Of a DNA stretch of 64,000 nt, positions 35,419 through 45,213 are shown one piece after another. The position numbers and the translations under genes were made by a program. This DNA is from an uncultured Pseudomonadales bacterium (GTDB lineage: Bacteria > Pseudomonadota > Gammaproteobacteria > Pseudomonadales > Porticoccaceae): contig CALSNK010000007.1 in NCBI GenBank assembly GCA_943787675.1, forward strand, positions 79,978-143,977. Direction: 5' to 3'. How positions within the stretch are numbered: the stretch's first letter is position 1; each line of letters begins with the position of its first letter. The notes beneath the pieces were generated by a model. That model searched no databases. It had not been told where the DNA came from and saw only the letters and a program-made list of their open reading frames with translations.

Positions 35419-36834
35419 ATGAAAGATAACCTATCAAGGATGGTGCGTTCTAAGGACGCGAAAATAAATGCATTCTCGCGTCTTATTGATGCGGGGATCA
35501 TTGGTAGCACCCTGGTTGCTCTGGTTTCCGTTCTAAAATTAGAGTGGCTGCCAAGCTACAGCGGACTATTGCTTTTGGCGATCGTCTTATTTAGCTTCTT
35601 AACTGAATCTAGCCGCTCCTATAAGTCGTGGCGAGACATCAGTATTAATGACGAAATAATGGCTGTAGGCAGCAACTGGATTGTGGTTGTATTCGTCCTT
35701 ATTGCCATTCAGGTAACCTTTCAGCCGGTTGATCTCTATAACCGCGAGATGGTGCTGTACTGGTTCATATTAACCCCTATAGAGCTTATCTCATGGCATT
35801 CCATTATGCGCATGGCACTGCGGTTTTTCCGCTATACAGGTGTTAGCGCGCAAACAGTGGCCATCTATGGGGCAACAGAGCTCGGTAGCGGCCTAGAAAA
35901 GCGAATTCAGTCAATGCCCTGGGCCGGTTACAACTTTTTGGGCTTCTTTGACGACCGCAAAACTAATGGCACGCGCCGCTTTATTTCCGACCAGAGCCTG
36001 ATTAAGGGCGGCTCCCAAGACCTCATTGATCAGGCCCGCGCAGGCACCATCGACACCATATTTATCACATTGCCCCTCGCCGCAGAAAACCGCATCAAGT
36101 CATTGCTTGATGAGCTTTCCGATACCACTGTGTCGGCCTACATGATGCTGGATTTATTTAGCTTCGACTTACTGAATGCCAGCTGGCTCGACGTGCAGGG
36201 TATGCCTGCAGTGAGTATCTTTGAGTCTCCCCATACAGGCCTCGATAACATTACCAAGCGCGGTCTGGATTTAGTGTTTAGCACGCTTATTTTGGGCCTT
36301 ATAGCAGTGCCGATGCTTGCCATCGCACTGAGCATTAAATTGACCTCCAAAGGCCCGGTGATCTTTCGCCAGTTGCGCTATGGCATCGGTGGCGAATCAA
36401 TCCATGTATGGAAGTTTCGCACCATGACCTCAACGGATGCCGGCGATGGCGAAGTAAAGCAGGCCTGCAGATCCGATAGCCGAATTACCAAATTGGGTCG
36501 TTTTTTACGTAAAACCTCTCTCGATGAACTACCCCAGTTTTTTAATGTGATGGCCGGAACCATGTCGATTGTAGGACCGCGCCCCCATGCTGTTACCCAC
36601 AATGAATTTTATCGCTCGGCCATTCATGGCTATATGCTCAGGCATAAAGTGAAGCCAGGCATCACTGGGCTGGCGCAGGTTAAGGGCTATCGTGGCGAGA
36701 CAGATACCCTAGAGAAAATGGAAGGCCGAATAAAATACGACTTAGAATATATTCGCAGCTGGTCACTGTGGTTGGATGTAAAGCTCATTGTTATGACAGT
36801 GTTCGTTGGTTTTAACAACAAGAATGCTTTCTGA
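35419..36834 (+). CDS. Undecaprenyl-phosphate sugar phosphotransferase (WcaJ/EpsB-like)
   Basis: Starts polysaccharide units by placing a sugar phosphate, usually glucose, on undecaprenyl phosphate. 471 aa: N-terminal helices, a CoA-binding-like domain (IYGATELGSGLEKRI), then from about residue 280 the bacterial sugar transferase domain with KRGLDLVFST, VWKFRTM, SLDELPQFFNV and GPRPHA. It is the first gene of the EPS cluster. Its ATG has no strong ribosome site. Confidence 0.9.
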   Translation: MKDNLSRMVRSKDAKINAFSRLIDAGIIGSTLVALVSVLKLEWLPSYSGLLLLAIVLFSFLTESSRSYKSWRDISINDEIMAVGSNWIVVVFVLIAIQVTFQPVDLYNREMVLYWFILTPIELISWHSIMRMALRFFRYTGVSAQTVAIYGATELGSGLEKRIQSMPWAGYNFLGFFDDRKTNGTRRFISDQSLIKGGSQDLIDQARAGTIDTIFITLPLAAENRIKSLLDELSDTTVSAYMMLDLFSFDLLNASWLDVQGMPAVSIFESPHTGLDNITKRGLDLVFSTLILGLIAVPMLAIALSIKLTSKGPVIFRQLRYGIGGESIHVWKFRTMTSTDAGDGEVKQACRSDSRITKLGRFLRKTSLDELPQFFNVMAGTMSIVGPRPHAVTHNEFYRSAIHGYMLRHKVKPGITGLAQVKGYRGETDTLEKMEGRIKYDLEYIRSWSLWLDVKLIVMTVFVGFNNKNAF

Positions 36835-36933
36835 TAAGGAGACTTTAGAAAGGACAGCCGTCACAGACCAAGATTCAGGTCTACAATTAGCGGTAACGGA
36901 TTAACTTAATAAGATTACAAAGGAACAGTGATC

Positions 36934-37515
36934 ATGGACATCAACACAGCAGGCATTAAACCAATAGTTTTAAGTGTATTTCTAGCACTCACCAGTACCG
37001 TAGCGGCAGTTGCGAGCGCAGCACCAGCCCTAGAGGCCTACCTCTTAAATCCCGGCGACCAGCTGATGGTCTCTGTATGGAACGAAGAGTCTCTAGAGCG
37101 AACCATCACGGTACTTCCCGATGGAAAAATCTCATTTCCTCTCGTTGGCCATCTAACCGCTGCTGGCGAAACCGCATCGGCTTTGGAAGGCAAGATAACC
37201 GCCAAGCTCGACGCCTTTATCGCCGACCCCGAAGTCAACGTAACCGTCACCAATACTCGCGGTAATGTGAGCTATGTGGTTGGCAAGGTACTCAACCCAG
37301 GTCCTATTGTAATGGTGCAGGCAACGACCGTTATGCAGGCCCTAGCAATGGCCGGTGGGCTCAATGAGTTTGCCTCGGCTAACTCAATTAAAATCATTCG
37401 CAGCACCGATGAGCAGGAAACGCTCCTCAAGGTCCGTTATTCAGATCTTGAAAAGGGCAGTGACCTTTCCAGCAACCACCGGCTAGAAGCTGGCGACGTA
37501 ATTGTTGTTCCATAA
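36934..37515 (+). CDS. Polysaccharide export protein (Wza-like, Poly_export/SLBB)
   Basis: 193 aa. A signal peptide (to about residue 30) precedes the export domain, LNPGDQLMVSVWNEE with PDGKISFPLVGHL, and one SLBB repeat (YVVGKVLNPGPI). No lipobox Cys is visible, unlike classic Wza, and only one SLBB is present, so it is a short periplasmic form that probably pairs with the barrel encoded next. ATG 36934 has AAGGAA upstream; a GTG six bases earlier is too close to that site. Confidence 0.88.
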   Translation: MDINTAGIKPIVLSVFLALTSTVAAVASAAPALEAYLLNPGDQLMVSVWNEESLERTITVLPDGKISFPLVGHLTAAGETASALEGKITAKLDAFIADPEVNVTVTNTRGNVSYVVGKVLNPGPIVMVQATTVMQALAMAGGLNEFASANSIKIIRSTDEQETLLKVRYSDLEKGSDLSSNHRLEAGDVIVVP

Positions 37516-37533
37516 ACAGGACGGGGTGAAATT

Positions 37534-38676
37534 ATGAAAAAGATATGTAAGCTAATTACGATAAGCGCAGCCTCGATACTAATACCGGCTGTGGCCTCTT
37601 ATGCAGGCACCTGGGTGCCAACCTGGGGCGTTGGTTCAAGCGTCAACTATGATGATAATTTTTTCATGTCGGACGATGAGCAAAGTACCTGGGAATATTC
37701 AGTAAGACCTGAGCTCTCATTAAAGTATCTAACGCCATCCGTGGAATCCTCACTGGATGCCAAGTTGGCGGTTAGGCGCTATACCGAGTTCAGCGGATTT
37801 GACTCCGAAGATCCATCACTCACCTGGGACAATAGTTTTAAGACTCAACGAGCAACTTGGACTCTAGATTTTGGCTATGCAGAAAATTCTCAAAGAGATG
37901 CTGCTGAGCTAGATACCGGCGAATTCAATTCCAACAGCATTGTAGAAACCATTAATGTAGAGCCAGGTGTCAGTTACCAGCTCACAGAGAAAGACAGTGT
38001 TTCATTGGGCCTGAGCCATATTGAACGGGACTACGATACCGGCGATTTTTCAGACAACGAAAATCAATCGGTGAATCTTGGCTGGCAGCATAAAATAAAT
38101 CAACGCTGGACCACCACAGTGAATGCCACCGTCTCAAAATATGAGGCAGCACGCCCTGCTATAGATTCTAGCGAGACTGACTATGACAATGTTACCGTCG
38201 GTATTATTTACCAGTATTCACCCGCTATGAGCATCCAAGCCAGCGCAGGTCGCTTTACCAGTGATAGACACCAAATTGTGTTTGTTGGGCCCGCTCAGGT
38301 CATTACCGACGAGGACAACTCTGGATCCTTGGCCACTATTGCACTGGCCTATGATCAAGCAAAAAACATCTGGTCGGTTAATGTATCCAAAGGTCTGTAT
38401 CCCTCCAGTCGTGGTGAAGTTGAAGAGCGCGACTCCTTCAGTCTCTCTTATGAACGCCGCCTGAGTGAACGCAGCTCCGCTGGTCTTCTTACGTCTTGGA
38501 GCGATACGTCCTCTACTACCAATCCAAGGGAACACAGTAACGTAGAGCCCTTCTATAGATACAGCATTACACCGCGACTTAAGCTGGATACGTCCTATAG
38601 TTTTCGTGCCTATGATCGCAATACCGGCAGTGTTGAATCTAATAAGGTTAAGGCAGGCTTGCGGTATAGCTTTTAG
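37534..38676 (+). CDS. EPS-associated outer-membrane beta-barrel protein
   Basis: 380 aa with a signal peptide and about 16 amphipathic strands, ending KAGLRYSF. It resembles the barrel proteins (TIGR03016-type) found with XrtA/PEP-CTERM EPS loci and may form the outer-membrane exit. It follows the export gene by 18 bases. An 11-base repeat, TGCGGTATAGC, occurs on both sides of its stop codon. Confidence 0.75.
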   Translation: MKKICKLITISAASILIPAVASYAGTWVPTWGVGSSVNYDDNFFMSDDEQSTWEYSVRPELSLKYLTPSVESSLDAKLAVRRYTEFSGFDSEDPSLTWDNSFKTQRATWTLDFGYAENSQRDAAELDTGEFNSNSIVETINVEPGVSYQLTEKDSVSLGLSHIERDYDTGDFSDNENQSVNLGWQHKINQRWTTTVNATVSKYEAARPAIDSSETDYDNVTVGIIYQYSPAMSIQASAGRFTSDRHQIVFVGPAQVITDEDNSGSLATIALAYDQAKNIWSVNVSKGLYPSSRGEVEERDSFSLSYERRLSERSSAGLLTSWSDTSSTTNPREHSNVEPFYRYSITPRLKLDTSYSFRAYDRNTGSVESNKVKAGLRYSF

Positions 38677-38833
38677 AAGCGTGCGGTATAGCCCCTAAAA
38701 ATAATCTCAATGAATTATAGATATAAAAAGCCTATGTGAATCGCTTCTATGAAGAGCAAAGGCAAAGAGACGGGCGACAATAGGTAGCGGGAATTAGGGT
38801 TAAACGGGATAAGAAAAGGAAGTAACAGAGTTT

Positions 38834-40429
38834 ATGGATGAAACTGAAAAGTCACTGCTAGATTACCTAGAAATTCTACGCAGACGTAAGCTATACATCA
38901 TAATTACCTTTCCAGTATTGTTGGCCATCAGTGCAGCAATCACCTTTATGCTACCTCCGATTTACCAATCCGAAGGTGTCATTCTGATTGAAAGTCAGGA
39001 GATTCCCCGGGACCTAGTGCGGTCAACAGTAACTAGCTACGCCGAGCAGCAGATACAGGTTATTAAGCAGCGAATTCTCACCACGTCGAGAATTCTTGAA
39101 ACTGTCGACAAATATGACGTGTATGCCGACGAGCGCGAGTCACACACTATTTCCCTATTGGTAGAGAAATTTCGCAGCAATGTGCAGATCAGCATGATCA
39201 ATGCCAATGTAATCGATCCCACTCGGGGCAGGGCCCAGCGCGCAAGTATTGCTTTCAAAGTGTCATTTATGGATGAATCGCCGCAGGTTGCACAGAAAGT
39301 GGCCAATGAGTTGGTGACCCTGTTTCTAGATGAGAACATTAAAACAAGAACCAGCAAAGCTGCTGAAACCCTCGGTTTTTTAACAGACGAAGCCGACAAA
39401 ATTCAGAAGACAGTACAGGAGCTCGAAGGCAAAATAGCCGGCTTCAAACTGGAATATGGCGACAGCCTTCCGGAGCTGCTGCAATTTAACCTGTCCATGA
39501 TCAATAGTCTGGAAGAGAAAATACGCGCCTACCAAACAGACTCAGTGCGCCTTGGTGATCAGATTCACTTCTTAAGCTTAGAGCTTGCCAGCATGGATCC
39601 CTATGTAGCCAGCAGCGATGGTGTAAATACCCTAAGTGCCCCAGTGCGACTCGCACAGTTTAGAAATGAACTGAGCAGTATGAAAAACAAATACTCAGAG
39701 TCCCACCCAGATATAAAACGCATCACCCGAGAAATTGCCGCCTTAGAAAAACAGGTAGCGGCAGATGCGCTATTCCAGCCAGAAGAGAATATCGATGAGA
39801 TTTCTAATCCTCTTTACCGTCAGATAAAGATCAAAATAGACGTCTCCGAAAAAGAGCTAGCACGGCTTAAAAAATCACGAAAAAATATGGAAATCGAAGT
39901 CGCGGACTACAATCAGCGAGTGCTCCGTACCCATGAAGTAAAACGAAGCTACGACGACTTAACCCGGGACTACGAAAACACCAAGAAAAAATACCAAGAG
40001 TTACGGGCTAAGCAATTAGAAGCCGATGTGGCACAGAACCTTGAGTCCGAAAATAAAGCTGAGAGCTTCACCCTAATCGAACCGCCTCTAAGGCCCACCG
40101 AGGCAGTAAAACCGAATCGACCTAAGCTATTGATGATGGGCCTATTTCTTGCTGGAGCAGCGAGCTTTGGATTGGCGTTTCTTGCCGAGATGTTAGATCC
40201 CTCAATACGCAGCGTCAAAGATGTCACCCGAATAACTGGCCGCGAACCCTTGGCGATTATTCCAATGATGCTCACCGCCAATGACTACAAAAAAATCAAT
40301 AAAGCGAGAAAAACTCTGATCACTATTTCCGTAGTCTTGGCTTTTATTGCGGTGGTTATCGGACATTACTTTTTCATGAGCCTAGACATAGTCTGGTTCA
40401 AGTTGCTTACCAAAATAAATATGCTGTAG
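38834..40429 (+). CDS. Polysaccharide chain-length determinant (Wzz/GumC-like)
   Basis: 531 aa of the PCP type. A first membrane helix at about 18-40, a long coiled-coil periplasmic region (about 150-400), then a Pro-rich EPPLRPTEAVKPNRPK before a second helix at about 430-455 and a third near 490-512. The second half matches the XrtA-linked chain-length family. It probably works with the adjacent BY-kinase-like ATPase; 8 bases separate them. The coiled coil is rich in Lys/Glu. Confidence 0.88.
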   Translation: MDETEKSLLDYLEILRRRKLYIIITFPVLLAISAAITFMLPPIYQSEGVILIESQEIPRDLVRSTVTSYAEQQIQVIKQRILTTSRILETVDKYDVYADERESHTISLLVEKFRSNVQISMINANVIDPTRGRAQRASIAFKVSFMDESPQVAQKVANELVTLFLDENIKTRTSKAAETLGFLTDEADKIQKTVQELEGKIAGFKLEYGDSLPELLQFNLSMINSLEEKIRAYQTDSVRLGDQIHFLSLELASMDPYVASSDGVNTLSAPVRLAQFRNELSSMKNKYSESHPDIKRITREIAALEKQVAADALFQPEENIDEISNPLYRQIKIKIDVSEKELARLKKSRKNMEIEVADYNQRVLRTHEVKRSYDDLTRDYENTKKKYQELRAKQLEADVAQNLESENKAESFTLIEPPLRPTEAVKPNRPKLLMMGLFLAGAASFGLAFLAEMLDPSIRSVKDVTRITGREPLAIIPMMLTANDYKKINKARKTLITISVVLAFIAVVIGHYFFMSLDIVWFKLLTKINML

Positions 40430-40437
40430 GTTAATTT

Positions 40438-41238
40438 ATGTCACGTATTCATAAAGCATTACAAAAAGCACGAGAGAAGCGTCAAGACCAAAAACTGGCG
40501 ACGGGCAACAGCTCGCCCCTAGAAAAGATAGTGTATTCCGTCAGTCAAGTGATGCCTATAAAGAACGAAGTGCTAGAAAAGAACCATGTGGTTTCTCGGT
40601 CAACTAGCGACCCTAGATCGCAGTTATTTCGATCATTACGTACCGACATCGTAAAAGTGATGCGCGCCAACAACTGGCGTTCCATTGGTATTACTTCCCC
40701 CTCCTATGGTGAGGGTAAGTCCCTGATCGCGAGTAATCTCGCCGCAGCCATTGCGATGGAGGTTAACCATACCGCCCTTTTAATTGATATGGACCTACGT
40801 ACGCCAACCATCAAAGACCTTTTCGCCATATCGCCAGAGAAGGGACTGTTGGAATATCTAAAAGGTGAAGCAGAGATATCTGAGCTTCTGGTTAACCCAG
40901 GAGTAGATCGCCTTATGCTATTACCCGGCGTAGGCACAGCAGACAACTCGGCAGAATGGATATCAACCCCCAAAATGGTTGCCCTGTTTCACGAAGTCAC
41001 ACAGCGCTATAAGTCGCGGATTGTGGTCTATGATTTACCCCCGATCCTGCCCCGTGATGATGTGCTCACCTGCGTAAACCACATCGATTGCTTTTTGATG
41101 GTGATAGAAGAGGGAAAAAACTCCGAAGTCGAGATTCGAAAAGCACTGCAGGCCCTAGAAAACTGCAACCTAGTGGGCACCGTTATTAATAAATCACATG
41201 CCAGCGAACTGGCTGTTAAAGCCCCTGTGTCCGCCTAA
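40438..41238 (+). CDS. BY-kinase-like ATPase (CpsD/XrtA-associated tyrosine kinase family)
   Basis: 266 aa with the Walker A SPSYGEGKS, Walker A' LLIDMDLRTP and Walker B IVVYDLPPIL of bacterial tyrosine autokinases. The C-terminus ends ELAVKAPVSA with no tyrosine cluster, so classic autophosphorylation is doubtful. It may regulate chain length as an ATPase only. It is located between the PCP gene and an AAA ATPase. Confidence 0.82.
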   Translation: MSRIHKALQKAREKRQDQKLATGNSSPLEKIVYSVSQVMPIKNEVLEKNHVVSRSTSDPRSQLFRSLRTDIVKVMRANNWRSIGITSPSYGEGKSLIASNLAAAIAMEVNHTALLIDMDLRTPTIKDLFAISPEKGLLEYLKGEAEISELLVNPGVDRLMLLPGVGTADNSAEWISTPKMVALFHEVTQRYKSRIVVYDLPPILPRDDVLTCVNHIDCFLMVIEEGKNSEVEIRKALQALENCNLVGTVINKSHASELAVKAPVSA

Positions 41239-41273
41239 TATAAAGCCCGCTTAATAAAGAGATAGTCAAAGCC

Positions 41274-42185
41274 ATGTATAAAGAGTTTTTTAATCTAACA
41301 GAAAAGCCGTTTAGTCTGAACCCAGACCCAACATTTCTGTATCTGAGCAAGAACCATATAAGAGCCCAAACTATGCTCGAATATGGATTCCACAGTCAGG
41401 CCGGTTTCACTGTTATTACGGGCGATATAGGTGCAGGCAAGACTACCCTGGTTAACTACCTTCTCGAGCAAGAGGGCGAAGAAGTGGTAATAGGGGTGAT
41501 TAATAATACCCATGCCGCCTTTGGCAATCTAATGACCTGGGTTTTAGATGCGTTTGAGCTAGAAGAACCAAGCCCTGAGAACGCCAAAAAATTACGCAAA
41601 TTTTCAGAGTTTGTGATGGATCAGTACGCAGACGGTAAGCGAGTACTGCTGGTTATTGATGAAGCCCAGAACCTCTCCGAAGAAACGCTCGAAGAGCTGC
41701 GCCTTATCTCCAATATCAACATCTCAACAGATGTGTTCCTACAACTCATATTGGTCGGTCAGCCAGAACTAATAGAGAAGCTAAACGATCCAAGGCTGAC
41801 CCAGTTTGCACAGCGTATAGGCGTGGACTTCAACCTACGGCCTATGGATTACGTAGATACCGGCAAGTATATCCTGCATCGCCTGAAGACCGCAGGTTCC
41901 AGCAAGTCGATCTTCACCACCGATGCTATTGCCGCCATCTTCTGCTTCTCTGAGGGCGTTCCACGGCGTATTAATACGCTCTGTGATATGGCACTGGTGT
42001 ATGCCTTTGCGGATGAACGTAAGAGTATTAATGCCAATTTGATTATAGATGTGATTAAGGACCGAAATACGTCTGCTGTTATAAGGCCGACAGCTACTCA
42101 GGCTAAAGAAGTCAAGGAAGTTGCCAATTGGCTTAAAGAAGCCAAGGGTACAGATATCATAGATATGATTCCTGAGTTTGCCTAA
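41274..42185 (+). CDS. AAA ATPase (ExeA / XrtA-associated type)
   Basis: 303 aa, starting MYKEFFNLTEKPFSLNPDP, the hallmark of this family. Walker A is GDIGAGKTT and Walker B VLLVIDEAQNL, with a sensor-like VGQPEL. Homologues accompany PEP-CTERM/exosortase EPS loci, role unclear. Its last 4 bases overlap the end of the convergent polymerase gene. Confidence 0.85.
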   Translation: MYKEFFNLTEKPFSLNPDPTFLYLSKNHIRAQTMLEYGFHSQAGFTVITGDIGAGKTTLVNYLLEQEGEEVVIGVINNTHAAFGNLMTWVLDAFELEEPSPENAKKLRKFSEFVMDQYADGKRVLLVIDEAQNLSEETLEELRLISNINISTDVFLQLILVGQPELIEKLNDPRLTQFAQRIGVDFNLRPMDYVDTGKYILHRLKTAGSSKSIFTTDAIAAIFCFSEGVPRRINTLCDMALVYAFADERKSINANLIIDVIKDRNTSAVIRPTATQAKEVKEVANWLKEAKGTDIIDMIPEFA

Positions 42186-43705
42186 AAAACTGGTCTATTA
42201 ACATACCCTAATCCAGTAATAGACCGCCTCTTAGCATAACAAATTTTTATATAGGCAGAACATAAGCCGCCTATTACCCAATAAAAGATAGGTATGTAGT
42301 CAATAGAGCTCACAGTTATTATCATTACTAGCATAGAGCCTAATACCGAAAAAAGCAGCCGACCTATATTGACTAGATCTTTTTCACTTTGGGGCAGCGA
42401 TTTGAGAGACTTTAGTACTGAAAGTAGTAGTCCCAAAAAAAGCGCCAAAAAAAGTGATAAGCCGATAAAGCCGTAGCTCAGACCGATATGCACATAAGAA
42501 TTTACAACATCGATAATTCCTTGGCCTTGCCGCATTACTTCCATCTCAGGTGTTTCACGATAATTGGATAGGCCAAATATTGGGTTTTTCTGGAAAAGCA
42601 CCCATGACTGTTCCAAAAGCCTGAATCGGTAATCTACGGTTGATGCTTCATGGGACTGTTCTGCGGAGAAGAAAGGAAGTGCAGAGATTATTTTTTGTCC
42701 GATGCTTGTGAGGCTGAGAAGGGAAAATGCGATAGCTCCTCCCACAGAGAATTTAGCTAAATTACCAAACTTTTGAGGGCCAGACCAAATATATAAAAGA
42801 ATGAGAACAATAGCGCCGATCCAGGAACCTCGTGCCTTTGTGAAGTATAGGCAAGAGATAAAGAGCACAGTTAAAATTTTGATTAGGTTAGATTTTTTTG
42901 TGTATTTACTCAGAAATATTGCGAGGCCAAACCCCGTTGTCATAACATAGCCCAGCGTAAGAGGGCCAGAAAAAAGAGTACTAGACCTTAGAGAGTCGCC
43001 TCTGATGCCGTAGTCTATGCCTTTGGTATATTCGAGGACCTGCGCAATGGAGGATGAATAAAGTTTCCAATGTTTGATTGATTCAAAGGAGCCAATAAGC
43101 GCCAGAGGGGCGATACATAGAAACAGAATGAATAGTAGTTTTTTTAGCTGCTCTGAGTCGGATACTAGCCGACTAAAAGCATAATAGGGTATTAGGATTG
43201 CAATAATATAATTAATACTCTCTCTAATGCCATTAGTTAAACTGTTTTCCCTGAAGTTAAGTATGCATATTATAAAAACATAGGCTAATACAATTCTGTC
43301 TAGCTTGTTGGCAGGCGATGAGAACAGGCCTTTTTTACTTCTATACGCTGGCACCAATATCATTAATGTAAGAATATTGATGTAGCTTAGCACTATCAAA
43401 AAATTGACTAGACCAAACCCGGGTATTGTCACCTTGAACATAGGAGATGCGCATAGAACGGCCATGAAGAATCCCAGTCGATCTATTTTCGTAGTAGTTA
43501 CATAGGTCAATAGAACAACCAGCAACAGCATATACATCCAGATATTTGAACTGAAAAATGAGATTGTGGTAATGGTAAGCCAGTAATTACGCCAGAGCTT
43601 AAGTTCGGATTTTTTGATGAAATCAATATTTAGGCGCATTAACAGCGAGAACATAAATAAAGAGAGGGCTATAACTACGATATAGGCGCGGAGGAACTCT
43701 GGCAT
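42182..43705 (-). CDS. O-antigen ligase/Wzy-like polymerase, membrane protein
   Basis: 507 aa with about 11-12 hydrophobic helices and a large periplasmic loop near residue 340-400 (QSHEASTVDYRFRLLEQ, the Wzy_C/WaaL-like region). It would join repeat units on the outer face of the inner membrane. It is transcribed against its neighbours and is more AT-rich than they are, which hints at separate acquisition. Confidence 0.75.
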   Translation of the reverse strand: MPEFLRAYIVVIALSLFMFSLLMRLNIDFIKKSELKLWRNYWLTITTISFFSSNIWMYMLLLVVLLTYVTTTKIDRLGFFMAVLCASPMFKVTIPGFGLVNFLIVLSYINILTLMILVPAYRSKKGLFSSPANKLDRIVLAYVFIICILNFRENSLTNGIRESINYIIAILIPYYAFSRLVSDSEQLKKLLFILFLCIAPLALIGSFESIKHWKLYSSSIAQVLEYTKGIDYGIRGDSLRSSTLFSGPLTLGYVMTTGFGLAIFLSKYTKKSNLIKILTVLFISCLYFTKARGSWIGAIVLILLYIWSGPQKFGNLAKFSVGGAIAFSLLSLTSIGQKIISALPFFSAEQSHEASTVDYRFRLLEQSWVLFQKNPIFGLSNYRETPEMEVMRQGQGIIDVVNSYVHIGLSYGFIGLSLFLALFLGLLLSVLKSLKSLPQSEKDLVNIGRLLFSVLGSMLVMIITVSSIDYIPIFYWVIGGLCSAYIKICYAKRRSITGLGYVNRPVF

Positions 43706-43869
43706 TTAAACGTCCTGTTCTTATAATCCCTTGAAAAGCAGCATAATATTTGACTAATGCTACCTCTATACTAGACTTAAATAACAGTTGTTGCGTTACT
43801 TTTAGTGGTTTTTAAGACCTGATTAAGTTAGCAATGAGTTATTAGAATTCCAGGAAGGAGTTTCGCAAT

Positions 43870-45210
43870 TTGGGCTCTACGTTGATCCCCTCACCCACCT
43901 CTATAAAAGCACGTGCTATTAAGGGATCACTCTGGTCAGTATTAGGCTTTGGTGGCTCTCAGTTCGTTCGTCTGCTCAGTAATCTACTCTTAACTCGGCT
44001 GTTGTTTCCTGAAGTTTTTGGGTTGATGGCTCTGGTAACGGTAGTGTTGCATGGTATTAAGATGTTTTCGGATATCGGCATAGCAACCTCCGTGATACGA
44101 GATCAACGGGGCGATGATACAGCCTATCTGCATACTGCTTGGACTCTGCAGACAATGCGGGGAGGCATTATTTGGGCCATCAGTTGTGTGCTAGCCTATC
44201 CCGCATCCACCTTATATAACGCTCCCGAACTAATGATATTAATTCCAGTGATTGGGTTTACAGCTGTTGTTCAGGGCTTTAATGCACCCGGCATCCTGAC
44301 CCTCAAACGGCACATGAAGGTAAAACAGTTAATATGCTGGGAATTTACGGCCCAGTTAATCACTGTGGTGGCAACTGTTTTATTAGCATGGACCTATCAA
44401 TCGATTTGGGCGATCGCTGCGGGCGGTCTAATCGGCGCTCTGTTTGGCTGTATTTACTCTTATATTATGACTCAACCTCAATGGCCTCGATTCGCCATGG
44501 AGCCAAAAGCCCTAAGCAGTATCTTTTCATTTGGTAAGTGGATTTTTCTGAGTACTGCACTGACATTTTTAATCCAGCAGGGCGATGTTTTAGTACTTGG
44601 GGCTTTCCTGCCTAAAGACCAGTTAGGTTTCTTTGCTATTGCCGTAATTTGGTCCAGGATGCTCCTGCAATTACTACTCAAGTTAAATGATCAGGTCATG
44701 ATGCCTTTGTATTCTGAAACCTACAGAGAAGATAAGGGTTCGATTAAAGCTAAGATAAAGCAAACACGCATATACCTGCTATTAGCAACATTGCCCTTTG
44801 TATGTCTTATGGTTATTGGTGGGCAGTTTCTTATTGAATTACTGTACGACCCCAGATACTACTCCGCTGGCTGGATGTTACAGGTGCTTTCTATAGGCTC
44901 TATTGGCAGTGTTATCACGGCAACCGCGGGTACTGCCTTGCTATCTTTTGGTGACTCATTTGGATTTATGCTGTTTCAGGTGGCCAGGGCAGTTTTGCTG
45001 GTTATTTGTATGCTCGTTGGTGGTTATTATTTTGGCGTTATAGGCCTGATTGTGGGTGTGTCCGCGTCAAAAATACTGAGCTACCCCTTTCTTGCAGGTG
45101 TCTTGTATAGGCATAAAGTATGGCTGCCCTCGGTGGATGCCACAGCCTTTATTGTATGTACCTGCTTTGTTGCAGTTGGTCTGTTGGTTACTAATGGGAT
45201 AAATTTCTAG
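43870..45210 (+). CDS. Oligosaccharide flippase (Wzx/MVF superfamily)
   Basis: 446 aa with 12 or more helices, starting SIKARAIKGSLWSVLGFGGSQFVRL, a typical lipopolysaccharide-type flippase opening. It moves lipid-linked units across the inner membrane. The start is TTG at 43870, supported by AGGAAGGAG nine bases upstream; no ATG fits. It is divergent from the polymerase gene. Confidence 0.85.
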   Translation: MGSTLIPSPTSIKARAIKGSLWSVLGFGGSQFVRLLSNLLLTRLLFPEVFGLMALVTVVLHGIKMFSDIGIATSVIRDQRGDDTAYLHTAWTLQTMRGGIIWAISCVLAYPASTLYNAPELMILIPVIGFTAVVQGFNAPGILTLKRHMKVKQLICWEFTAQLITVVATVLLAWTYQSIWAIAAGGLIGALFGCIYSYIMTQPQWPRFAMEPKALSSIFSFGKWIFLSTALTFLIQQGDVLVLGAFLPKDQLGFFAIAVIWSRMLLQLLLKLNDQVMMPLYSETYREDKGSIKAKIKQTRIYLLLATLPFVCLMVIGGQFLIELLYDPRYYSAGWMLQVLSIGSIGSVITATAGTALLSFGDSFGFMLFQVARAVLLVICMLVGGYYFGVIGLIVGVSASKILSYPFLAGVLYRHKVWLPSVDATAFIVCTCFVAVGLLVTNGINF

Positions 45211-45213
45211 ATT

